Positions 34,267 to 43,624 of a stretch of DNA of 64,000 nt are shown piece by piece; the stretch's first letter is position 1; every line of letters starts with the position of its first letter. This DNA comes from Malania oleifera (lineage: Eukaryota; Streptophyta; Magnoliopsida; Santalales; Ximeniaceae). The notes beneath the pieces are model-generated. The model had not been told where the DNA came from. It worked only from the letters and a program-made list of their open reading frames with translations, and did no database searches. Both the position numbers and the translations under genes were made by a program. Location of the stretch: the NCBI RefSeq assembly GCF_029873635.1, contig NC_080422.1, forward strand, positions 5,994,001 through 6,058,000, given 5' to 3'.

Positions 34267-36098
34267 GGGGTAAATTGGAAACAGTAACAGAAGGAGGTAG
34301 TAGGTTTTGCGTTCGTCGACGATGTTGCATATTGGGCTCATTGACGAAGGTGTGCCTCGTCGACGAGAAGATACCGAGAGGATGTTCTTGGTGACTCTAA
34401 ATTTCATTGACGAAGGGGAGAGTTCGTCGAAAAATTTCCTCTTGACCTTGTCAACGAGGTGACGTGGCTCGTCGACGAATCCCATAGTATAAATAGTTCA
34501 AACTCGAATTTTACGCAGAAATTTTCAGCAAAAAAACCCTCTCTCTCTCTCCTTTGCTATTCCTCCCTTCTCTCTCTTTGATTTCGGCTCCATCGTTCTT
34601 CGAATCGATGATCTGAGGCCACCACGACGCTCTTGGGGAAGTTCTCTCCAAGTCTGCCGGGGCGGATCGTCAGTGGGGTTGAGTTGAATTTCATCCCAAA
34701 TTTAGAGTAAGGTTTTTTAATTTTTTTTTTCAAAATTAGGCTTTCCACCAGTTGTAGGAAATGTAGTAGACGTAGAGACAATGATATTTTGTTCTGGAAA
34801 ATGTTGCTTTTAGAGTGTTAAGTGGGGATCCCTGCAGGTGTAGGGCCCATCACAGTAGGGAATTTTAGCAGGAATCAGATAAGAGAGATATGCTATGCTA
34901 GGAAATTTTATGATTTAGTACAAATCATATGTTTATAGCAAATTATTATTCAGACCATATATACAGTTTTCAGAGCCTACTAATATTGATATCTAAGTTG
35001 TGTGGCATGAGTTTAATATTAGATCAGTATATGGTTTATATAACTTTCAAAATACCATGATTTATAGTACGTATAGAAACTTGTATTTTATAGTATTTTC
35101 AGAATACTATGTCAAACAAACCTTAGAACCATAACATTCAGCTACTACAGTTAATTAGATATTTCAATTATTCAGTTATGCAGACATCTCAGATATTCAG
35201 TTATTACAGTTTATTCAGATTAGTTTATATAATGTTATGGTTATTTCAGTTGTTACAAAATCATGGTAAAAGCAGTATTTTAAAAATATCAGTTATTTAT
35301 ATATATAGTATCAGACCCTGATGGACCATATTCAGTCAGTAGAGCACGGTACCATAGCTATATTCAGTTCAGAGTGCAACCACTACTCAGATAGTATGTG
35401 GTATTCAGAAGTCGATCGTGCCTATGTTGTGGACAGACTCCCCATCAGATATGGGTTGAGGGGACCGATTTGACTGTCGGAGTTCAGTTGACTTACCTTG
35501 GTCGGCCAGTCAGGTTAGGTCCCGCCTTCGGGCCGCACAAACCTGTCATGAGGGGTTAAATCATGACTCTCAGTTATCCATCCAGGGAACCTTTTCAGTT
35601 ATTATATAAATGTATGATCAGATTTACAGAAAGTAGTCATACCTATAGATGTTAGAAGTATTATGAGTAAATATTCAAGAAAATCAATTTATGTTAAGCA
35701 ACATAGGTATGATTTATTGCAACAGGTATACAGATTTGACTCAGCTTTGTTAGTTAAGGTATTTTCCTAGTTAGAATTTGCAAGCATGTACCTCACTTGC
35801 CACACACTAGAGATAGCATATTTCATTTTATTAAGCGTTGACTCACCCCATTATTTTAACATTTTTTTAAGTAAGCCAGTTAGGTGAGCAGATCAAGCTC
35901 GCAGGTAGAGGGGCTACTGTACTGCCCTATCAGTAGGGCGAGTATTTTTGGGAGATTATTTTTTATAGCCTCATTTTCAGTTGAGGGTATTTTTGAGAAT
36001 GGTTTATATGTATATTTTGGGAGCATTTTAGCACTCTGGTATTGTATATTTATGTTTTTGGTTATATGAATTCAGCTTCCCGTTGCATAGGTTGATAG

Positions 36099-36156
<58 letters not shown>

Positions 36157-36237
36157 GAAGGTATCAGATTAGTGGAATTTCATAGTATTTATTATTGGAA
36201 AGTTATAAAATATTATAAAGTATAGCAGGTCGTTAGA
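34195..36237 (+). repeat. 3' LTR of the Tekay-type element
   Basis: It begins TGTAATGACTCG. It is longer than its partner chiefly because of an (AAT)n tract at 34207-34263 and an (AT)n tract at 36101-36154. The conserved R/U5 block lies at 35500-35556. Confidence 0.9.
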
Positions 36238-37305
36238 CCCGACAACCTGGAAAAACCATCCACAAAACGCCGATAGTATCCTGCTAGACCTAGGAAACTT
36301 CAAATCTCTTAAACATTTCCTGGTCTTACCCAATTCACCACCACTGCTATCTTGCTTGGATCTATTGATATGCCATCCCCGGAAATCACATGTCCGAGGA
36401 AAGTGACCTATCTCAACCAAAACTCACATTTCTTGAACTTAGCATATAACTTCTTTTCTCTCAGTACCTGTAATACTAATCTCAAATGATCTTCATGTTT
36501 TTCAAAACTCTTTGAGTAGACTAGTATATCATCAATAAAGACAATGACAAACTGATCTAAGTACTGATGGAATACCCGATTCATCAAATCCATAAATGCT
36601 GCGGGTGCATTAGTCAGATCAAATGACATAACTAGAATTTCATAGTAGCCATATCTAGTCCTGAATGCTGTTTTCGGAATATCCTCTGCTTTAACTTTCA
36701 CTTGATGGTATCCTGACCAAAGATCAATTTTGGAATAGACTTAAGTTCCCTGTAACTGATCAAATAAGTCATCAATTCTAAGAAGAGGATACTTATTCTT
36801 GATTGTCACTTTATTTATCTCCCTATAATCGATGCACATCCTTAACGTTCCATCCTTCTTCTTTACAAACGACACTGGCGCTCCTTAGGGTGACACACTA
36901 GGTTTGATAAACCCTTTATCTAACAATTTTCGCAGCTGGTCTTTCAACTTCTTTAACTTAGTTGGGGCCATTTTGTAAGGTGCCTTAGATATCATTGCTG
37001 TTCTTGGAAGTAAATCCACGACAAACTCAATCTCCCAATCTGGTGGTAAACTAGGTAACTCTTCTGAAAATACATTTGAAAATTCATTGACTACCGGAAT
37101 ATCAGCAAGTTTCAATTCTTTCTCTGACTTCTCTTTTTATATAAGCTACATACCCCTGACAACTATCTTGGAGTAGCCTCTTGGCCTGAATGGCTGACAC
37201 AAACTGTGGCGAGACGCGCATACGCGATCCCACAAACCTAAATTCCTGCTCTCTCAGGGGTCTGAAGATCACCTCTCTGCGATGTCAATCGATGCTGGCA
37301 TAGTT
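36238..37305 (-). mobile_element. Outer Gypsy fossil, resumed: reverse-transcriptase part
   Basis: It continues the minus-strand pol interrupted at 27254. Reverse-transcriptase similarity covers about 36250-37115, including YVDD-like [11 protein letters not shown] near 36500-36530 and the [16 protein letters not shown] segment, then the region between protease and RT. Similarity stops near 37305, so gag, most of protease and the other LTR are absent. It is broken and truncated. Confidence 0.8.
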
Positions 37306-38535
37306 ATCCGGATATATATTGCATGCTTTCTTTGTAGCTATATTTTTCTTATTAATTTTTGCATGAACAATTAAAATTAAGCACCCCTTTAGCTGTGAAA
37401 ATTATTTTTTATTTAAAATGTTTAGATAATTAAAAAAATGTTAACTTATTTTTAAAATTTTTTAAGATTCTCAAAAGGTATGCTAAAAATAAAGTTAATT
37501 CATTTAATTGTGCAAAATAAATTTTCATCTTTTATTTTTAAGATTAAAAATAGTTACAAAAAATGATAACTTATTTTTTTATTTTCAAAAAAATAAAATT
37601 ATATAAGGTAGTAGGCCATTTCATATGTATGCATGATACCCAAGTAGCCTCTCTCTCTCTCTCTCTATGAATCGCAGACGAGGGAGTGAGAGAGTGAGAG
37701 TGAGGGTGAGAGTGAGAGTGAGAGTGAGAGACGACGATAGACGGCTAGCAGGCTAGCAGTAGCAATAGTAGGGGGCGGGGGAATCGCAGTCCGCAGACGA
37801 GAGAGTGAGACTGTGAGAGTGAGAGACGACGCTGGACGCAGGCCGCAAGGACAGAGAGAAGAAGAGAAATGAGGAACTGGAGTATGGACGGCGGAGTGAA
37901 AGTGATTCGAGTCCCTAAATCCCTACCTATAATGTGTCTTTACACTACTACGTATATAATTGATTTGCAAGTTGAAACAGATGATGATATATGTGTACAT
38001 ATATAACACTACTTTTTTTTTTCAATGTATAGTTAATATTATTAATGATGATCATGATCAAGTGGTGGAATGTCCTTCACTTGTGGATCAATTCAATATG
38101 CCAACCTCACGGGGATTATAGTTGGTTACACCCACACTCCATCCCCCCAGTAGCCACGCAGCAGTACAACACGCTGAATCTGCCTCTCTGTCTCTCCGTC
38201 TATCGTCGTCTCTCACTCTCGCATCTCGAATCTAATCTTAGGCTCAGCTAGGTCTCTCTTCGTCCGATCGTCTCTTTCACTTCGACTCTGCCTCTCTCAA
38301 GATCTCAGTCTCTCTGGAACTTAGCATTCGAGCTGCACCAGCAGGTCCAATACCGTCAAACTGTAAAGGTTATTATTATTTTTTATATTAGTTAAAAACC
38401 AAAAAATCGTAACCAAACCGCCAAATTTTTGGTTCGGAAGAGCAAATTCGGTCCAGTTTTGGTTTTGGTTTCGGTTCGAAAATTTCAAAATCGACATTTT
38501 CGGTTCTACCAAAACCGAACCGCACCAAACCTACA
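37306..38535. other. Upstream flank of the PPR gene: AT-rich, GAGTGA repeats, transposon-like end
   Basis: A purine minisatellite of (GAGAGT)n and (GAGTGA)n type lies at about 37676-37732. A roughly 130-base block with GCAGACGAG...GAGAGTGAGAGACGACG is repeated once (about 37670 and 37790). At 38380-38535 there are repeated TTGGTTTCGGTTCG and ACCGAACCGCACC segments like those near the ends of some plant hAT transposons. I found no paired ends, so this is only a resemblance. Confidence 0.4.
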
Positions 38536-38841
38536 TGACTCACTAAACCCTTCTTCAACCTCTGCACCGCCTCCGAAACAAACTCTCATTCATCATCTTC
38601 TCATCAATCTGCCTGCGCTTGTATCACCGCATGACACTTTCAATTGCTCTCCCTTGGGTCACTTGCATTCTCTTTCCCACCCTCTCGCTTCTGTCTCTTC
38701 ATGCGATGTGGTTCTATGCTGCACTTCAATTTTCTTCACCTGGGTCACTTCGATTTCAATGGTTTCTCAACTTTCGTCATCTGGGTTCATAGCATTTTTC
38801 GCTCTTCTTTCGGTGCCAACTATGTTGACAATCACCCCCAA

Positions 38842-41800
38842 ATGTCCACTGCCCTGTTTATGAATTCGCTAGTCAGAACGATGAAGGCGGCGAGGCCTAG
38901 TCCACATTCCCTCTTCTCCAGAACGAGAAGAAAACACTCGACTTTCCCTCTTCCTCTAGACCCTCCCCCTGCACCTGCCGATGATCACATAACCCTTTGC
39001 CTCTCCTTGACCGAGCAGCTTCTTCAGCGCCGCTTATTATCATCCGCTCAGCAAGTGATTCAACGGATCATTGCGCAAAGTTCTTCAATTGCCGACCTAG
39101 TCTCCGCCGTTGATTTTGCTGCCTTCCGAGGAATGGAACTTGATATGTGTAGTTACGAATTCCTTATTCGGAAATTTACGAGTTCTGGTCAACCCCAATT
39201 GGCTGAGGCTATTTATTATGATGTCGTTATTGGTAGAGGTATTGATCCAAGCTCGTCTTTGTTGAACTCTATGGTGATTTGCTTTTGTTGTCTGGGAAAT
39301 TTGGATAAAGCGAGGACCCATTTTGATAGGATTCTTGCTGCAAATTCTGCCCCATGTATTACTGCGTGCAATTTGCTTCTCCGAGAGCTATGTTCCCGAG
39401 ACAGAGTTTTGGAGGCATTTGATTACTTTATTAAAATTGACGAGGCTGGTGGTATTGTGGGTTTTTGGTGTTTCAATATGTTGATTGACGAGTTTTGCTT
39501 TAGAAGGCACTTGGATGAAGCACTTCAAGTGTTTGATATAATGTCCATGAGAACTGGATCTCCTTGCACTGCTGGCCCATACAAATCACTAGTTTATGGG
39601 CTGTGTAAAGGAGGGCGTGTTTTGGAGGCAGAATATCTATGTAGAGATATGGAGTCTCACGGTCTCTTCATAGACAAGATCATGTACACTTCTCTTATAC
39701 GGGAATATTGCAAGAACAAGAAGATGAAAATGGCGATGCGGCTTTTCTTTAGAATGCTTAAGATGGGTTGTGATCCAGATGTTTATACTTACAATACGTT
39801 AATTCATGGGTTTTTTAGGTTGGGCTTGGTTGATATGGGATGGGTTTTACACAACCAGATGGTGGAGAGGGGGATGCGGCCTAATGTGGTAACTTATCAC
39901 CTTTTGATTAGTGAATATTGTAGGGAACATAAAGTTGACTGTGCTTTGACACTTTTCAATAGCATAAATGATTCTGGTTTAGCTCCCACTGTGCGTTTTT
40001 ATACAGTTTTGATTGCTGCGCTTTTTAAGGAGAATAGATTAATGGAAGTGGAAGTATTGTGCCAAAAAATGCTGGATAGTGGAGTTATTCCTGACCATGT
40101 ATTGTATTTTACCCTTATGATGGCGTGCCCGAAAGGGAATGAGCTTCAACTTGCTCTCACGGTGTTGCAGGATGTTGCTAGGAATGGCTGTGGCTTAGAC
40201 CCTTCCCCGTGTTTAAGCTCTGTTACTTCAAATATTAAAAGGGATTTGGTGCAAGAAATTGAGTGTCTTCTTGGGGAAATTCTGAGAAGCAACTTCGATT
40301 TAGCTAATGTGGCTTTCAGTATTTTTATTTGTGCATTGTGTGCTGCTGGAAAAACTGATGCTGCTTTACTTTGCATGGAAAAGATGATGACACTTGGATG
40401 TAGGCCTTCTCTTTCCACTTACAACTCCTTCATCAAGTGTCTTTGTCAGGAGGGGCGTCTTGAGGATGCTAAGTCCCTAATTGTCCGAATGCAAGATCAA
40501 GGTGTGGTTTCAAATGTAGCAACTTATTTGGTAATTGTACATGAACTCTGTAAGCAGGGAGACTTGGCTTCTGCCTTTGATATCTTGGACCAAATGGATG
40601 AGAGTAGATTGAAACCCCATGTTGCTATTTATGACACAATTATTGGTCATCTAAGCAGAGCGAAAAGAATTTTGGAGGCAGAAAATGTGTTCAAGCGGAT
40701 GCTTGAGACTGGTGTCCATCCCGATGAGACGATTTATGTCACCATGATTAATGGTTATTCCAAGAATGGGAGAGCCATTGAAGCCCATGAACTGTTTGAA
40801 AAAATGATAGAGCATGGCATTGAGTCAACATGCCGTGCTTACACTGCATTGATAAATGGATTAGTCAAGAAAAACATGATCAGGAAGGGGTGCTTTTATC
40901 TTGATAGAATGCTAGCAAATGGTTTTGTGCCAAATACCGTGCTTTATACTGCTCTTATTAAGCAGTTTTTGTGGAAAGGGGAGTTTGAATTTGCATTGAG
41001 ATTGGTTGATTTGATGGAAATTTGTGAGATTGAACGTGACATGATTACAAACGTTGTGTTGGTCACTGGTGCTGGGCGAAATATCCCTTCTAGAGAAATA
41101 AAATGGCAATTTGTTAATAGAATATCTGAAAGGGAAAGAGAAATACTGCTCTGTTTGCTCAGACAAAAAACTCTTATGCCAAAGGGAAATAATTTAAGAT
41201 TTTTGACTATGTCTTCTGAAGCAATAGAATGTGTTGCATTGAAGCTTATCCAGAAAATTAATGACACAACATTTGTGCCAAACTTGCACCTTTATAATGC
41301 CACTATCTTTGGACTATGCAGGGCAGATAAGATCCAGGATGCATATGCTTATGTCAAATTGAAGCAAAGCGATGGTCTACATCCCAATCAGGTTACTTTA
41401 ACCATTCTTATGAATGGTCATATAAGAAAAAATGAGATGGATCATGCTATAAAGTTGTTCAATAAGATGAATGCAGATGGTTGTGCTCCAGATAGAATTG
41501 CATACAACACTTTAATAAGTGGCCTTTGCAAGTCTGGAAGGCTATTGGATGCTTTATCACTCTCGCAAACAATGTACAAGAGAGGGCTTTTTCCTAGTAT
41601 GTTTTCATATGAAAATTTACTCAATTGCCTTTGTGCACGTGGTTTGAGCATTCAAGCCTTCAAGTTATTTGAAGAAATGCTGGACCATGATTATGTACCA
41701 TGTCGGTATAACCGTAACCTGTTGCTTTTTACCCTTTGCAAAGAAAGCAAATTGCATGAAGCTTATACAGCACTTGATATAATGCTGAAGAGAGGAAAAT

Positions 41801-41865
41801 CCCCAGATGAGGTAACTAGGAGGCTGTTCGTAGAAGCATGTCATAGACAAAGAGAACTTTCTTAG
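38842..41865 (+). CDS. P-class pentatricopeptide-repeat protein, probably mitochondrial
   Basis: The 1007-residue product from the ATG at 38842 lies in one unbroken exon. The frame is open further upstream with in-frame ATGs at 38701 and 38716. I prefer 38842 (or 38860/38881) because the N-terminus then reads as an organelle presequence rich in Arg and Ser (MKAARPSPHSLFSRTRRKHS) with no acidic residue. From about residue 140 to the end there are roughly twenty 35-residue repeats of the form TYNTLIHGFFRLG, ending in P-type repeats with no E or DYW tail. A non-repeat spacer at about residues 735-800 splits the array into two blocks. Such proteins bind organellar RNA and affect its stability, splicing or translation. 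Overall plan and length resemble Arabidopsis At5g62370, from memory only. Confidence 0.9.
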   Translation: MSTALFMNSLVRTMKAARPSPHSLFSRTRRKHSTFPLPLDPPPAPADDHITLCLSLTEQLLQRRLLSSAQQVIQRIIAQSSSIADLVSAVDFAAFRGMELDMCSYEFLIRKFTSSGQPQLAEAIYYDVVIGRGIDPSSSLLNSMVICFCCLGNLDKARTHFDRILAANSAPCITACNLLLRELCSRDRVLEAFDYFIKIDEAGGIVGFWCFNMLIDEFCFRRHLDEALQVFDIMSMRTGSPCTAGPYKSLVYGLCKGGRVLEAEYLCRDMESHGLFIDKIMYTSLIREYCKNKKMKMAMRLFFRMLKMGCDPDVYTYNTLIHGFFRLGLVDMGWVLHNQMVERGMRPNVVTYHLLISEYCREHKVDCALTLFNSINDSGLAPTVRFYTVLIAALFKENRLMEVEVLCQKMLDSGVIPDHVLYFTLMMACPKGNELQLALTVLQDVARNGCGLDPSPCLSSVTSNIKRDLVQEIECLLGEILRSNFDLANVAFSIFICALCAAGKTDAALLCMEKMMTLGCRPSLSTYNSFIKCLCQEGRLEDAKSLIVRMQDQGVVSNVATYLVIVHELCKQGDLASAFDILDQMDESRLKPHVAIYDTIIGHLSRAKRILEAENVFKRMLETGVHPDETIYVTMINGYSKNGRAIEAHELFEKMIEHGIESTCRAYTALINGLVKKNMIRKGCFYLDRMLANGFVPNTVLYTALIKQFLWKGEFEFALRLVDLMEICEIERDMITNVVLVTGAGRNIPSREIKWQFVNRISEREREILLCLLRQKTLMPKGNNLRFLTMSSEAIECVALKLIQKINDTTFVPNLHLYNATIFGLCRADKIQDAYAYVKLKQSDGLHPNQVTLTILMNGHIRKNEMDHAIKLFNKMNADGCAPDRIAYNTLISGLCKSGRLLDALSLSQTMYKRGLFPSMFSYENLLNCLCARGLSIQAFKLFEEMLDHDYVPCRYNRNLLLFTLCKESKLHEAYTALDIMLKRGKSPDEVTRRLFVEACHRQRELS

Positions 41866-43609
41866 CTTTGATTGTTGATGATTATATCTCTGTGCTTGAC
41901 AGACACCAATTCTTCCTGAGGTTGCTTAGTTGGATTTACCCGTGGTAGCCCTTTATTTTTCAAATCATCCAACTTTGTTTTTCTATTCCTGTTGTTGTTC
42001 CAAAGGCAGGTGTTTGTGGCTAATTCTTTGGGTACCTTTTTTAGGGAATGATAGAGCTTGTGCTTCCTTTACTGGCTGTTTCCCAAAAGAAGTTCTCTGT
42101 ATGCAGCAGACAGCCATCAGGTAGTTTCCAATCTATAATGGAACTTGTTTGTTTTTTTGTTTATTGTTTTTTTTTTTTTTAACAAAAAAATGCTGTAGGT
42201 ATGATAATAGAAAAACAGGCAGCCTGCTCCTATGAAAGTTGGTTTTGGGGAGGGGGTCAGATGTACATAGCACTACCCTTGTGTGAGGAGAGGCTGTTTT
42301 CAGTCTGAACACAGGATGCCTTGGTCAAAATGGAGCGATCCTATTGCACACCTAGAGTAAAAGATAAATGAGATTTTTTGTTGATCAATAATTGAATTTA
42401 AACTAATCTCAGATCAACTAAGTCTTGATCTCAGCATTTTTTTTGGCATGGGAGATCTAAATATGAATAAAAAAAGGGCGTCCCTGGAGGTTTATTTAAA
42501 TTCATGGTATACGAATAATGCTTCTTTAGTGATAATGTGTTTCCATGATTGTAGTATGTGGAAACTTTTTATTCTTCTCAATTTATTTTTTGAGAAGATA
42601 TGGTAGAGATCATGGTTACATGTTTGGAAGTTTTTGCCTTTTCAGGGAGGCCCACTAGGTTGTGGGCTGGTTTAGTTTATGTGGCTTGGAATTATGTGAG
42701 ACTGGAAATGATTGGATTGTTGGAAATTTACTGTGAATCTTATGAACTGAGTCAGAGAGTGACTGGTAAACACTGAATTCAGGCTGAATTTCAAGGTTGT
42801 TGCCCCCTCCCCCCTCTTTTTTTCCTTTGGGTACTACTAAATTTAAGAGACCAAAAAAAAAAAGAAGTAAAAAAGCAATAATGGATTCAAATGAGGAAAA
42901 AACAATGCATTATAGATCTAAACGCGCATCTTATCAAGTTTTTGGGATATTGGCAGGACCATTCATTTGGGTTTAAGGCTTAGTTGAGTTGAGCTGGATG
43001 CATGTCACTTCCTATTGTGTTGTCAAGGCCATCTAGCTGGGATCATGTCTAAGTTGACTTGAACTTTGCGTGTGTCTACACACTGACCACCTCCCATTAA
43101 CCCCCAAAACTGCCATTATTGCATAAAATTTTTGTAGATGAATGAAGTAATTAATTGTGGTCTAGAAATTGGCTAATGTGCTTGATAAATACTGACACGC
43201 TCAACAGCATCTGCTTTTGTGTTGTTGTTATGTGGTTCACATGGATTGGTGGTTCCAAAAGCCATGAAGACTACTAATGATGTAAATTATGAGTGCAAAC
43301 AACGACGCTGATAAGAGGTGCATGCAAGCACCATGGTGCTCCCATTAACAAGGAGCCCAAAGGTAACAAAGGAGGGCAAATTGCTTAATCTCCTCCTAGC
43401 GTCTGTCAACCTTCTCTCTCTCTATTGTCTCCCTTGATTAGTCCATGGCCAAACTCTTTTGCCTTCTCCCTAGCTTTCTCTCTCCTCGTTGGTCTCTATC
43501 TTAGTCATGAAAAATTTAACCCTCCTTTTCCTCCATTTCTGAGTCTTTCTCTTCTTGCTATCTCTTTTCTTTTCCTCGATATGCATCCCAATCATTTACC
43601 AGGTTTCAT
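41866..43609. other. 3' flank of the PPR gene, no further gene seen
   Basis: It probably contains the PPR 3' UTR. CATCAG followed by GTAGTT near 42120 could be a splice donor in the UTR. The rest has homopolymers (T-run near 42170) and no supported coding region. Confidence 0.4.
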
Positions 43610-43624
43610 TGGAAACTGTGTTTA
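43610..43624 (+). repeat. Target duplication, left side of the LINE
   Basis: TGGAAACTGTGTTTA matches 14 of 15 bases of TGGAAACTGTATTTA at 47733-47747, right after the A-run of the LINE. The length is typical of L1 insertion. Confidence 0.8.

Larger units (their letters stand above)
27255..36237 (+). mobile_element. Tekay/Del-type Gypsy element, whole length but broken, nested in the outer Gypsy
   Basis: LTRs lie at 27255-29219 and 34195-36237, the primer site TGGTATCAGAGC at 29223-29234 and the purine tract at 34181-34194. A 5-bp target duplication, CCCGA, lies at 27250-27254 and 36238-36242. The parts appear in the usual order: gag (about 29478-30480, with zinc-knuckle CYSCGRPGHMARAC), protease (about 30500-30810), reverse transcriptase (about 31040-31900), RNase H (about 31960-32420), integrase (about 32600-33400), and a C-terminal chromodomain-like end (about 33750-33935). 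It is a fossil with roughly a dozen or more breaks. The LTRs differ by a few percent plus microsatellite length changes, which suggests an age of one to a few million years. Confidence 0.92.

Noticed and set aside
34219-34485. 88-codon minus-strand frame ending in a Tyr run
   Set aside because: The Tyr run is the (AAT)n microsatellite of the LTR.
38380-38535. A hAT transposon at the PPR promoter
   Set aside because: The GGTTCGGTTTTGG-type text is suggestive, but I found neither paired inverted ends nor an 8-bp duplication.
38429-38863. 144-codon frame upstream of the PPR gene
   Set aside because: It overlaps the start of the PPR frame in another phase, and its text is low-complexity Ser/Pro/Leu from CT-rich sequence.
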